46,947 nucleotides of DNA. Source: Zestomicrobium sp964482405. Lineage in GTDB: Archaea; Thermoproteota; Thermoprotei_A; Sulfolobales; NBVN01. Below, piece after piece: positions 1 to 8,976 of this stretch (positions are counted from its first letter, which is position 1; each line of letters starts with the position of its first letter). The notes beneath the pieces are model-generated. The model made no database searches, was not told the DNA's origin, and saw only the letters and a list, made by a program, of their open reading frames with translations. A program made the position numbers and the translations under genes. The stretch covers positions 1 through 46,947 of the forward strand of contig CAYZXH010000009.1 of assembly GCA_964482405.1 (NCBI GenBank). The letters are read 5' to 3'.

Positions 1-19
1 ACGAGGCTTTCAGTTGTAA
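1..19 (+). repeat. Partial IS200/IS605-type end, 3' tail only
   Basis: The 15-base string GGCTTTCAGTTGTAA (5-19) is identical to bases 46874-46888, where it directly follows a GC-rich hairpin of the kind found at the ends of archaeal IS200/IS605 and TnpB elements. Here the hairpin would lie upstream of base 1, outside the window, and the preceding bases (ACGA) differ from the other copy's GCGG. No tnpA or tnpB is visible. It is probably the right-hand relic of a decayed element or a solo end. The assignment to IS605 is by resemblance only. Confidence 0.45.
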
Positions 20-52
20 CCATTGATGATCGTGCTCATAGGACTTATAGAA

Positions 53-62
53 AGATTTATAG
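53..62 (+). promoter_or_regulatory. Putative TATA box for the three-gene operon
   Basis: The AT-rich string AGATTTATAG lies about 40 bases before the GTG start at 101. Initiation about 25 bases downstream would give a short leader. The call is by position and composition only. Confidence 0.35.
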
Positions 63-100
63 ATGTGGTATAGTTATATTAATGGGGTTGGTGAGTTTTA

Positions 101-1180
101 GTGAGTATATGGTCTATGAACGTATTCGAGAGCTTTGTGAATTCTCTGGACTTCATAGATCATAATAAGGTAGCTGTCTTCATGACTCCCCCGCAGTCTA
201 TAGAGCAGATGCTAGGTGAGGTGTTGGAGTATAAGGGGTACCTAGTCATTAAGGTTAAGGAAGGTTCTGAGAAATCTGTGGAATTCCATAAGCCTAATAC
301 TTACGTGATTTCAAGACCTTCAGACGAAGCCCACCGGTACAGTGTGTGGGTGAGTTACTTGAAGGAGGGAGGATCCCGAGAAACAATTTTCGAGGAGGGA
401 GTGCTTTCCTCCTTAATAACGGAGGACGTTGATAAGTTGTTTCTGCTTTCCTCGACCCAGACTAGGGATTTATCCATAGCCTACAAAGCTCTTGAAGTCT
501 TCAGGTCTCTCAAGAATGGTGCTGGTAGGACGGAGATTTTAATTATAGTGGATAGGGAGCTCACCCTTATTAATAGGTTTAATTTGGTCACGTTCTTAGC
601 TAAGGTCTTAAAGGAGAGACTAGCCAGTAAGGTGAGCTTATTAAGAATTGACAGGTTCTATAAATACTTCGAGAGCCAGACAATCAATGAGCTCTTGAAC
701 TGGGGTTTGAGACTCTACTCAGAAAGCTTGGGTGAAGATATCTTAATGATTGACACTAGAGAGATGAGACACCTGTACTTCATATCGTTGTTAAGTCTTG
801 AAGAAGCCTCCCTACTAATAAAGAACTTGGCAGGGGCTTCACAACTAGCTAAGTTTCTCACCTGGGGAACCACGTTCGCCGGGACTATGGGTTACGCATA
901 CCTAGAAGGTAATGCGGAGCTACTTAATCAAGTCAATATCAACGACATGGTTAAGGCCTGTGGGTGGACGGTTTACAAAGTCTTCACGCCTAAAATCACG
1001 TCAGAAGATCGTATACGCGTCCTCATTAGTGAGAGTAGTGATGACTTGATGCTAAAATTGTCGAGAGATGTGTGGGATGCTATGTCAGTATTAAGTGAGG
1101 AGGAAAAGGATTTGAGAGTCTTAATCCCGTTAATAAAATTGACTAGGGAATTCTTGAGTAAGACTGAGAGGGGGCCTTGA
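101..1180 (+). CDS. Unrecognised soluble protein, first gene of a three-gene operon
   Basis: I do not recognise this 359-residue protein. It has no signal peptide or membrane segment. Its N-terminal half alternates hydrophobic strands and helices in a Rossmann-like way (VAVFMTPP near residue 25, KLFLLSS near 112, EILIIVDRE near 145), but there is no Walker A or other nucleotide motif. The C-terminal part is helical. The start is GTG with no in-frame extension, because a stop lies at 92-94. Its TGA overlaps the ATG of the next gene (TGATG), so the two are translationally coupled. Context suggests a cytoplasmic partner of the membrane protein encoded next. It could be a degenerate NTPase or a ligand-sensing domain; this is inference. 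Confidence 0.75.
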   Translation: MSIWSMNVFESFVNSLDFIDHNKVAVFMTPPQSIEQMLGEVLEYKGYLVIKVKEGSEKSVEFHKPNTYVISRPSDEAHRYSVWVSYLKEGGSRETIFEEGVLSSLITEDVDKLFLLSSTQTRDLSIAYKALEVFRSLKNGAGRTEILIIVDRELTLINRFNLVTFLAKVLKERLASKVSLLRIDRFYKYFESQTINELLNWGLRLYSESLGEDILMIDTREMRHLYFISLLSLEEASLLIKNLAGASQLAKFLTWGTTFAGTMGYAYLEGNAELLNQVNINDMVKACGWTVYKVFTPKITSEDRIRVLISESSDDLMLKLSRDVWDAMSVLSEEEKDLRVLIPLIKLTREFLSKTERGP

Positions 1181-3390
1181 TGAGTAAGTCAGAGTTAGAT
1201 AAAGCTAAGAGATCTAGGCTTGAGGTTATTTGGGTATCGCTATTAATTTCTTTGTGGATAGCGTTAACCGGTCACGCACTAGGATTGATGAGGGAACCTA
1301 TAGGGATACCGCTTGTCGGCGCTCTCACAACGTTAACCATGATCGCTCCATTGATTTACTCTAAAGACCTACCCTACTACGACTCACTCGTTTTCTCACC
1401 ACTCTTCGTGAGCTACATACTACTCATCAACGTGGTTTTCTCATTACCAAGCATTAAGTTGTCGTTGTTGGGGAGTCTCTACATACTCTTCTCATCACTC
1501 TTACTATCGGCCGTGATAGCGTTGAATCTAGTCTCGAAACTTAATGTCTGGGAATTATGTGTTCACCTACCCATATTCTTCTTCATAACGTTCACGTTAA
1601 GTGGTGATTTGTGGGGAATTAGCTTTAGTGTCTACGAGTTTATATGGCTACTCTCCCTTTCCGTCATAATCGTTAATAACTTTAAAACGTATTTCTCAGG
1701 CTTCATGAGTCTCTCATTCTCACTCCTAGTCTTCCTAGGTCTTTACTACGTTTTACCCGACCTTACTGGAGTGCCCCACATAAACATAGGGTCCCCAACA
1801 GAGTTTACATACGTCTACGTATCTCTCTTAGTTAGCTTTACTATAGCTTCCTTCATAAACATAATCTCCCACGGTATAGTGAGCAAGAGTAGAGAGACCG
1901 TCAACCTAATATTGTTTATTATGAGATACTTCATAACCGCCTTAACATTCGTCGGGCTCTTCTACGTATCAATGTCTGCCATCCTCTTAACCCCATTCTA
2001 CGCATTCCTAGAATACAACCTGACATCAACTTTCTTAGTAACCATAATAATCTCTTCAACAACGACGACAATGTCGTATCTGAGAATGACGTCGGGTAAG
2101 AGGAAATACTTGAGCTCCCTCCTAGAAGTCTTGGAACGGGAGGTACGCGGTCTTGAAGTAGTTTATGATGAGATGAGTAAGACTGGTCTATGGTCTGAGG
2201 AAACGCTTAAGGAGGTAGAGAGAAAATTAAATAACGCAAGGAATAAGCTGATAATTTCTAGAAGTAGCCTCTCGAAGAAGTTCGTCTCTGTGGGTAAGCT
2301 TCAGCTAATTAATGACGTTCTAGAGAATACGAGAAAGGAGTTGAGTGAGATCTCGGAGTCCATGAAGTCAATGTATTCTAACGCTTTAATAACTCACTCC
2401 AAGATAGTGGCTCTAGTTTTAGCAACCCCCTACAGCACACGCTTTAGGGAAGGTTCTCAGAGATTCGAGGAGGTAGAGAAGGTTAATGAGATACCGCAAT
2501 ACGTAGGTTCGGTAGCCAACACGTTAAGAGACGGTTGCACCACACTCAAAAACCTAGTCTTAAACACCTACGTAGCTGTTTCAGAACACCTATCCCTTCC
2601 CCCAGTAGAGCTTGATAAGATAGAGAAAATAGATTGCGTCGCTAGTAAGTCCTTGCTAGATGACTTACGTTTAATGCTTGAGAGCTACGACAACATAATT
2701 AATACAACCCTGCCTAAGCTTAGGGCGCTACATAACAAATACATAGAGATTAAAGGATTAGCGGGTGATAAGCTAAGGAAACTAAAGGAAAAAACTTTAG
2801 AGGGTTTTGAGTCCCTAGCTGTTTTAGAGGAGCTATACGGCGAGCTAGACGAAGTACCTGGAATCCTCAGCGAGTTAGAAGTACTCTCATACTTGAGGAG
2901 ATATTCAACAGCCTACAACAACTTATTGATGATCTTAGATAAACTAATTAACACACTCGAAACGGACCTGGGGAAAGTAAGTCTGAAAATAAGAGCTATC
3001 TACGGAGAGAACGCGGAAATAGAGGACCTGCTTTTAGGTAGGATAAGGAGAAACGTAGATCTTATTAAGTCTAAGATAAGCAAAGACAGTATAAGATCTC
3101 CTGCAAACCTCGTGGAAGGTCTTGGAAACTTACTCCTAGAGCTACCCACCATACTCGAAAACGCTGTGGATATTCTGGAGAGACTGATAATTCTTAATCA
3201 TTTATTCAGACACCTAACTTTATTCAGTGATTACATAATGCAAGAACTCGTAGAGAAGAAATCCATCAACGTCAACGAATTACCCTTCACGACGGACGTC
3301 TCGGTACAGCTCATTTGGGTACTCTTGGTGAGTAGGGGCGACATAGAAGTTTATGAAGGCGTGGTACGTCTAAAAGAAGGAGGGGGTTAA
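1180..3390 (+). CDS. Polytopic membrane protein with long coiled-coil C-terminal tail, unknown function
   Basis: This 736-residue protein has about ten hydrophobic helices in its first ~310 residues and then ~420 hydrophilic, Glu/Lys/Leu-rich residues predicted as long helices and coiled coils. Two hydrophobic, Ser/Thr-rich helices (ending TTTTMSYL near 300) connect the halves. The ATG at 1180 overlaps the previous stop by one base and follows a GAGAGGGGG ribosome-binding stretch. A TTG three bases upstream is a possible alternative. The coiled-coil tail should face the cytoplasm, where the flanking soluble proteins could bind. No enzyme, transporter or secretion signature is visible. The layout resembles a membrane scaffold or morphogenesis factor, but that is speculation. 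Confidence 0.75.
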   Translation: MSKSELDKAKRSRLEVIWVSLLISLWIALTGHALGLMREPIGIPLVGALTTLTMIAPLIYSKDLPYYDSLVFSPLFVSYILLINVVFSLPSIKLSLLGSLYILFSSLLLSAVIALNLVSKLNVWELCVHLPIFFFITFTLSGDLWGISFSVYEFIWLLSLSVIIVNNFKTYFSGFMSLSFSLLVFLGLYYVLPDLTGVPHINIGSPTEFTYVYVSLLVSFTIASFINIISHGIVSKSRETVNLILFIMRYFITALTFVGLFYVSMSAILLTPFYAFLEYNLTSTFLVTIIISSTTTTMSYLRMTSGKRKYLSSLLEVLEREVRGLEVVYDEMSKTGLWSEETLKEVERKLNNARNKLIISRSSLSKKFVSVGKLQLINDVLENTRKELSEISESMKSMYSNALITHSKIVALVLATPYSTRFREGSQRFEEVEKVNEIPQYVGSVANTLRDGCTTLKNLVLNTYVAVSEHLSLPPVELDKIEKIDCVASKSLLDDLRLMLESYDNIINTTLPKLRALHNKYIEIKGLAGDKLRKLKEKTLEGFESLAVLEELYGELDEVPGILSELEVLSYLRRYSTAYNNLLMILDKLINTLETDLGKVSLKIRAIYGENAEIEDLLLGRIRRNVDLIKSKISKDSIRSPANLVEGLGNLLLELPTILENAVDILERLIILNHLFRHLTLFSDYIMQELVEKKSINVNELPFTTDVSVQLIWVLLVSRGDIEVYEGVVRLKEGGG

Positions 3391-3392
3391 GG

Positions 3393-4271
3393 TTGTCTAC
3401 TAGATGTTACAGAAATAAAACCGAGTATAAATGCGTTGTAAGAACCAGCGACGCTGTACTGGTGGTGGAGAATCTTGAGATGTTGGGCGAGACGAAGAGA
3501 ATACCCCTCAAGAATGTAAAAGAGGTAACGAGACTTCCTGACGGCAGGCTCGAGATCAAAACTGTGGACGGTGACGTAGTAAATATGTTGATTAACGAGC
3601 TAGTGAGGAAAGACATAGAGTACTTCACGTTTCTTTACTATTTCACGAAAGAGCAGCAGAATATTAGAGAAACTATCATGAGAAATCTCCACAACTACAT
3701 TTTTCTAGTTCAGCCAGCTTTTAAGATCTTCCAAACACTTACTAAGGGTAACATCCCGCAATGGGAATTTTACAGGGAGTTAATAAAGGAATTACAGGAC
3801 TTTAACGACATACTCTCGTCGTTGGGGATGAACGAACTCAGCGAAGCTTTAGCGAAATACGTAAAAACTTTCGCGAGTTCCGTGGAGAGGAGGAGCGTGT
3901 CGTCACTAGTGAATTCATTGAAGAATTATGTGAAGTTCTTAACAGCGTATTTCAGCTCTCTCTTAAGGGAAACAATTAAGTATTTCGATCCTTCATACTT
4001 CGTAGACCTAACCTTGATTGCGTACATATACTTTTACTCCAAGAGTTTAGGATTACCGCTTCAGGCTGAAAGAGCTCGTAGAGATTTCGAGCACATAGCT
4101 CAGGAACAGGTCCTTAAGCTCGGCTTACTTGATGAATTGCTTAAAGAGAGGATTACGTTAGCTATGAAGCTACTGCTTCAGACGTCAAGAGGACCTGAAG
4201 AGATTCCTCAAAGACTAATGGACATAATCGGGGAAGAGATAAATAGATACGTACTACAAACACAGCACTAA
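3393..4271 (+). CDS. Unknown all-helical protein with PH-like N-terminal domain
   Basis: This 292-residue protein is third in the operon. It begins at TTG two bases after the previous stop, with a strong GGAGGGGG ribosome-binding site just upstream inside the preceding gene. Residues 1-60 are beta-rich (DAVLVVENLEML, KRIPLKNVKEVTRL, GRLEIKTVDGDVV), a pattern like PH or GRAM domains that convert exposed strands into a small barrel. Residues 75-290 are helical, with amphipathic and moderately hydrophobic stretches (VDLTLIAYIYFYSKSLGL near 205-222). It could bind membrane lipid or the coiled-coil tail of its neighbour. I do not recognise the family. Confidence 0.75.
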   Translation: MSTRCYRNKTEYKCVVRTSDAVLVVENLEMLGETKRIPLKNVKEVTRLPDGRLEIKTVDGDVVNMLINELVRKDIEYFTFLYYFTKEQQNIRETIMRNLHNYIFLVQPAFKIFQTLTKGNIPQWEFYRELIKELQDFNDILSSLGMNELSEALAKYVKTFASSVERRSVSSLVNSLKNYVKFLTAYFSSLLRETIKYFDPSYFVDLTLIAYIYFYSKSLGLPLQAERARRDFEHIAQEQVLKLGLLDELLKERITLAMKLLLQTSRGPEEIPQRLMDIIGEEINRYVLQTQH

Positions 4272-4326
4272 GAGTTTCCTCCATGAATGACCAGAGAATT
4301 CTAAGCCTCCACCCTTCAGACGCGCC

Positions 4327-5004
4327 TCAGAAACACTTGGATAAAAACTCTATTACTTCGTGAAGAGAGTTAACCACTACGTATTTATGCCTTTCCGGAA
4401 GCCTTACCTCACCGTAGTTGAGGAGGACCGGGAAACCCACAATGTTGAGAGCATCAAAATCCCACTCAGTATCACCTACGTACATGAACTCGCTGAGCGG
4501 CACCTTAAGTTGTTTCGAGAGATTCTTCAAGATCTCGCCTTTCTTGAGCGGATTAACTACCTCGATACCTTTCGGTATTAAATACCCTCCCTCATCAAAG
4601 ACTAACTTATTAGCGAACGCTACGTCTATCCCTAGTTCCTCCCTCACCTTCTCGGCGAGCAGATCTATGCCCCCACTAATAATAGCTGTGTACACCATCC
4701 TCTCTTTCAAGAAATTAATCAATTCTTTAGCGCCTTCAACTAACTCGTACGTGGAAAACGCTTTAATTATTTCCTCTCTAGACGGAGGTCTCCCGAAAGC
4801 TTTGATTATAGCTTCTAAGTCTCTCCGCATCCACTCTTCATAAGTTATTTCCCCTCTTAAGAATCTTTCCGCGTCGTCGTTCTCGTTTACTAAGTTTATT
4901 GAGCCGAAATACTCGTGTAGTGCTTTCCAGGAAGACCTCCACTTAGTTAAGACCCCGTCCATATCGAAAGCGACTACGCTTATCTTGCAGGGCAAGCTTC
5001 CCAA
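4327..5004 (-). CDS. HAD-superfamily phosphatase, phosphoserine-phosphatase-like
   Basis: Probable phosphomonoesterase of the HAD superfamily, 225 residues. Motif I is DMDGVLT near residue 14 (nucleophile Asp and acid Asp), motif II is the Ser of SGG near 113, motif III is the Lys of NPLKKGE near 153, and motif IV is GDTEWDFDAL near 178. The cap is a small helical insert (residues 20-90), as in SerB-like HAD-I enzymes. The start is uncertain: TTG at 5004 is used because it gives a short lead to strand 1, but spacing to the upstream GAGGG is poor. It lies 34 bases after iorB on the same strand and may end that operon. The substrate is unknown. Confidence 0.8.
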   Translation of the reverse strand: MGSLPCKISVVAFDMDGVLTKWRSSWKALHEYFGSINLVNENDDAERFLRGEITYEEWMRRDLEAIIKAFGRPPSREEIIKAFSTYELVEGAKELINFLKERMVYTAIISGGIDLLAEKVREELGIDVAFANKLVFDEGGYLIPKGIEVVNPLKKGEILKNLSKQLKVPLSEFMYVGDTEWDFDALNIVGFPVLLNYGEVRLPERHKYVVVNSLHEVIEFLSKCF

Positions 5005-5038
5005 CCCTCATCGAAGCTCTCGTTAAGTTTTTAAGCGA

Positions 5039-5653
5039 TTACCGCTTATCTAAATATTTATATCCCTCCCTATACGCTCTTAAAGAGAGCTCCCTAGCCC
5101 TGCCCTCGAAAAAGCTTGATATAGCTTCCTCTACTTTCCCGTTATCGAATAATCCCGAAACCCTATTTAGAACCCCTAACAGAACCATGTTAGCTCCTCT
5201 AGAACTACCTAGACCCGAAGCAATGTCTCTAGCTGGGACAACGACAACTCTCTCAGGCTTCACTACCTCCAGGATTTGCTTAATTACCTGCTCTTTCAAG
5301 GACGAGCTCTTGCCTGCTAAGCTCATCGATGTCGGCGGCTTTATGACGTCATCTAATATTAATACGCCGTCATCACGTAAGTACTTTAACGTTCTCGCAC
5401 ACTCTATTACCTCCATACACACGACATAATGAGCCTCGTTAACATCGAACAGCGGTGAATACACCTTCTTACCAACACCTACCCTCACGTAACTAACCAC
5501 GCTACCAAACCTTTGAGCCATGCCTAAAGTCTCGCCGGTCCTCACGTAGTATCCTGAAGCAACAGCGCTTAACGCTATAATCCTAGATAGTGTTAATCCT
5601 CCTTGACCACCGACAGACGATATAAGTATATTGACTACCCTACCCTCACTCAT
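5039..5653 (-). CDS. iorB: Indolepyruvate:ferredoxin oxidoreductase, beta subunit
   Basis: This 204-residue protein is the gamma-domain-type subunit of the 2-oxoacid:ferredoxin oxidoreductase that oxidatively decarboxylates arylpyruvates (from Trp, Phe, Tyr) to aryl-acetyl-CoA. The N-terminal glycine-rich loop SSVGGQGGLTLSR (12-24) and the TGETLGMAQRFGSVVSYVR segment are typical of IorB. Length fits the family. The start ATG lies inside the end of iorA (8-base overlap), so the two subunits should be translated together. Electrons go to ferredoxin through the Fe-S clusters of IorA. Confidence 0.93.
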   Translation of the reverse strand: MSEGRVVNILISSVGGQGGLTLSRIIALSAVASGYYVRTGETLGMAQRFGSVVSYVRVGVGKKVYSPLFDVNEAHYVVCMEVIECARTLKYLRDDGVLILDDVIKPPTSMSLAGKSSSLKEQVIKQILEVVKPERVVVVPARDIASGLGSSRGANMVLLGVLNRVSGLFDNGKVEEAISSFFEGRARELSLRAYREGYKYLDKR

Positions 5654-7532
5654 GAGGCCTCACCTCAACGATAGCCTTGTAGGGGCAATACCTAGCGCAG
5701 AGACCACACCCAACACAATCATCTAATGAAATCTTGACTTTATTATCATCCCCTATGTATAAGGCCGGACAGCCTGTCAGCCTCACGCAAGCTAAGCAAC
5801 TAACGCACTTATCGCTTAAGACAGTATATCTACTCCTCACACCCTCCCTCCTAACCTTAAGTAAGGCGCAAGGCGCTTTAGCCACTATCACGTTAACACC
5901 AGGCTTCTTAATGAACTCACTCACCTTACTGATCATCTCATCTATTTTGAAAGGATCAATCACTGCCAGGTTGCCGACACCGATAGACTTCAGTAACTCA
6001 ACTATATCCACGGGTTTCGTCGCCCTACCGGACTCCGTGACTTCCCAGGCAGGGGTTGATTGATGACCCGTCATAGCTACGACAGAGTTATCAAGCACTA
6101 AAACAAGTAGGTCCACCCTCTTATTAACTGCTTCAATCAACGGCTGGAGTCCTGAGTGGAAGAACGTGGAGTCCCCTATAGTCGCTACCACTGGTTTGCT
6201 GAAACCCCCTACCTTAAGACCCATAGCCATCGATATGCTGGCTCCCATACTGTGTTCAGTCCATATAGCGTTTAACGGGGGGTTAACGCTTAACGCGTAA
6301 CAACCAATATCTCCGAAGATAGGTATCTCATCACGCTTATAACCTGCTTTAGCTATGCCGAGGAGCAACGCAATATATGAGTTCCTGTGAGGACAGCCGG
6401 GACATAAGGGGGGTGGTCGGGAGGGGACGTCGAAACCCTTAACCACCTCACCGTGGGACGGCTTGACGACGTCGTAACCTAAAATTCTTGAAATTGTTTG
6501 AGACACTACACGCGTGTTAAGCTCTCCTTCCATAGGTAAGTAACCGTTTAACTTACCGAATACCTCTACCCTCAGGTCCTGCTCTTGTAGCAACGCTTTA
6601 ACGGATTCTTCCAAGTACGGATCCAGTTCCTCAATTATTAAGACCTTACTGCAACCACTTAAAGAATCAAGCAGGAAATTTCTTGGGATCGGGTATAACA
6701 TATCTACTTTAATGACCTTAACTTTACGTTCCCATGACTCAACATTATCCAACACTTCCGCAACGTAATTATAACTCACTCCCTCAACGACTACGCAGAC
6801 AGAGCCCTCACCTAATACCTTATTCAACCCGTACTTCCTTGCTAGGTCTTCAGCGATCTTAAGCTGCTTATTAAGCCACTTATGCCTTTCTAAATTCCAC
6901 GCCATACCAGCTCTCACGTATCTGGGAGGATCTTTACGAAACTCACGGTACTTTTTAGGAGGGCTTGCCTCACCCGTTACGACCTCGCTCACCGCATGAT
7001 TAACCCTAGTAGTAGTTCTCAGTATGACGGGCAACATGATATCCTCGCTGAAAAGCTGAGATATTACTGTGAAATCCTTTGCTTCCTGAGGTGATGAAGG
7101 GGATAGCATGGGTAGTTTAGAGAGCTTGGCGTACCACCTGCTGTCTTGCTCTGTCTGTGTTGTTATGGGTCCTGGATCATCAGCCACCAGTATCGTGAGA
7201 CCCCCGTTAATTCCTGAGTAAGCCGCTGATAAGATAGGATCTGAAGCGACGTTAATGCCCGGCCCCTTCATAGTCACGAGAGATCTGGCACCACCTAGTG
7301 AAGCACCTAACGCGACTTCAAAAGCCACCCTCTCGTTCACGGCCCACTCAGCATATATGTCTAAGTCCCTACCATACTCGTGAATAGTCATTAACACCTC
7401 ACTTGAAGGAGTTCCCGGATACCCTGTCACGACGTAAATACCTGACTCAACAATGCCTCTAGCTATAGCCTCATTACCCATGAGAGCGAGTCTCGTACCG
7501 GGAGGGGCTTTCAACGGATTTAAGTTACTCAT
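5646..7532 (-). CDS. iorA: Indolepyruvate:ferredoxin oxidoreductase, alpha subunit
   Basis: The 628-residue catalytic subunit binds thiamine diphosphate and oxidises arylpyruvates with CoA and ferredoxin. In order: the pyrimidine-binding domain (GNEAIARG, GYPGTPSSE near 38), a central domain, CPGCPHRNSY, the TPP motif GDSTFFHSG followed by LDNS, and two C-terminal 4Fe-4S motifs, CVSCLACVRLTGCP (about 576-589) and CVGCGLCARYCP (606-617). The first motif has a longer third gap (CxxCxxCxxxxxCP), as is usual in IorA. ATG at 7532 overlaps the TGA of the acyl-CoA synthetase gene; a GTG at 7535 is a less likely start. It is cytoplasmic and forms an energy-conserving operon with its neighbours. Confidence 0.95.
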   Translation of the reverse strand: MSNLNPLKAPPGTRLALMGNEAIARGIVESGIYVVTGYPGTPSSEVLMTIHEYGRDLDIYAEWAVNERVAFEVALGASLGGARSLVTMKGPGINVASDPILSAAYSGINGGLTILVADDPGPITTQTEQDSRWYAKLSKLPMLSPSSPQEAKDFTVISQLFSEDIMLPVILRTTTRVNHAVSEVVTGEASPPKKYREFRKDPPRYVRAGMAWNLERHKWLNKQLKIAEDLARKYGLNKVLGEGSVCVVVEGVSYNYVAEVLDNVESWERKVKVIKVDMLYPIPRNFLLDSLSGCSKVLIIEELDPYLEESVKALLQEQDLRVEVFGKLNGYLPMEGELNTRVVSQTISRILGYDVVKPSHGEVVKGFDVPSRPPPLCPGCPHRNSYIALLLGIAKAGYKRDEIPIFGDIGCYALSVNPPLNAIWTEHSMGASISMAMGLKVGGFSKPVVATIGDSTFFHSGLQPLIEAVNKRVDLLVLVLDNSVVAMTGHQSTPAWEVTESGRATKPVDIVELLKSIGVGNLAVIDPFKIDEMISKVSEFIKKPGVNVIVAKAPCALLKVRREGVRSRYTVLSDKCVSCLACVRLTGCPALYIGDDNKVKISLDDCVGCGLCARYCPYKAIVEVRPHE

Positions 7533-8884
7533 CACCCAGCACCCCTATTAAATCCTCTCATGAATATTAATGCTTTACTTAAGATCCAAGATGAAGAAAT
7601 TACCGGTATGAACTGCGAAACCCTGGCAACCACCTCGTAAGAACCCTCGCCGGCGAAGTACCCTATGACGGGTAAGCTGAAATCTTGACGTCTCTCCCCG
7701 ATGACTTTAGATATCTTCTCATAAGTTTCAGCAGCTGTCGGGACGTAAGCGAGTACCGCTAAATCATAGTATTCTTTAAGCTCTCTCAACGCTAAAACAT
7801 CAGTTAAGGTCTCGATATACGTGTCGCCACCTAAGTCTAGCGGGTTGGACGCGGCACTCCTTAAGCCCAACCTACTTAAGGCTTCAACGAGCTTGGGCGG
7901 CGGCCTAGGAATTTCGAAACCGCTCAAGTCTAGGTGTGACGCCGTGAGCACTCCTAACCCGCCGGAGTTAGTGACTATCATAACCCTAGAGGGATGAAGA
8001 CCCTTTAAACGTCTAGCAAGCTCGCAAACCTCTACAGCGTCTTGAATCTCCGTAGCTAGGTAACCTCCGATCTTAGCGACCGCGGCTTTAAAAACCTCAT
8101 AACTAGGTGTTAAGCCCCCCGTATGAGATCTGACAGCTTCCGAACTCTGCTTACCTACACCTCCCTTAATAACGCATAAAGGCTTCCTAGCATTCAGTAA
8201 TTTAAGACCGTTCTCCACGAATTTCCTTCCGTCACGTAACCACTCAAGATATAGTATCAGCGCGTCAGTGCTTTCATCCTCGGCAGCGTAATCCAGCACC
8301 TCCTCAGGAGACACATCAACACAGTTACCTAGACTAACAAAGAATGAAACACCTGATGAGTACCTCTTTAACTCGCTGATTATCACCCCGCCCACGGCAC
8401 CACTTTGCGCGGCTATGCCGACACTCCCCCTAGTAGGGAGTACCTCTATGCTTGCGTGGAGAAAGGAGTTACTGAGAGTTATCCCAGCAGAGTTAGGTCC
8501 TACGATCCTGATATCATGAGACTTAACCACACTTTCCAACCTTCTCTGCAGTCTAGCTCTCTCATCCTCACTAAAACCTGAGGAGATCACCACAGCTAGC
8601 CTAACCCCAACGAGGGCCGCTTCCTCAACTACTTGCGCCGCCGCGTCAGCAGGAACAGCAACCACGATCACGTCAGGTATTTCAGGAAGCTCTTTAAGAC
8701 TCTTATAAGACCTTACGCCTAGAACAGAATCGTATTTCGGATTAACTACGTAAACCCTCCCCCTAAAACCATACCTTAAGATATTCTCAAGCACTACATT
8801 ACCTACCTTACCTTTCACCGGGGAGCCGCCAATCACCGCAACGGACTCCAAAGACTTTAAAGCCTCCGCTAAAGTAAGGTTCAT
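7532..8884 (-). CDS. acdA: ADP-forming acetyl/aryl-acetyl-CoA synthetase, alpha subunit
   Basis: This enzyme converts acyl-CoA, ADP and phosphate to the acid, ATP and CoA, the main substrate-level phosphorylation step of peptide-fermenting archaea. The 450 residues comprise a CoA-binding Rossmann domain (VAVIGGSPVKGKVGN near 15-29) and two succinyl-CoA-synthetase-like domains. The phosphorylated catalytic histidine is His254 in RSHTGG. The ATP-grasp beta subunit is not in this window. I place the start at ATG 8884, preceded by GGTGGG, rather than at the GTG 15 bases upstream. The gene leads the iorAB operon, so its natural substrate is probably indoleacetyl- or phenylacetyl-CoA made by IorAB; this is inference from context. 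Confidence 0.92.
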   Translation of the reverse strand: MNLTLAEALKSLESVAVIGGSPVKGKVGNVVLENILRYGFRGRVYVVNPKYDSVLGVRSYKSLKELPEIPDVIVVAVPADAAAQVVEEAALVGVRLAVVISSGFSEDERARLQRRLESVVKSHDIRIVGPNSAGITLSNSFLHASIEVLPTRGSVGIAAQSGAVGGVIISELKRYSSGVSFFVSLGNCVDVSPEEVLDYAAEDESTDALILYLEWLRDGRKFVENGLKLLNARKPLCVIKGGVGKQSSEAVRSHTGGLTPSYEVFKAAVAKIGGYLATEIQDAVEVCELARRLKGLHPSRVMIVTNSGGLGVLTASHLDLSGFEIPRPPPKLVEALSRLGLRSAASNPLDLGGDTYIETLTDVLALRELKEYYDLAVLAYVPTAAETYEKISKVIGERRQDFSLPVIGYFAGEGSYEVVARVSQFIPVISSSWILSKALIFMRGFNRGAG

Positions 8885-8976
8885 ACCCCCACCCACCAAA
8901 TAATTATTGTTAAGGCTTAATTACCTAAACCTAGATTATTCTAGTAGAACTCACACATCTTGAGTAGGGGTAGGTT

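Noticed and set aside
3407..3628. Minus-strand ORF inside the third operon gene
   Set aside because: It is an antisense shadow of a well-supported coding frame, with a low-complexity Ser/Thr translation.
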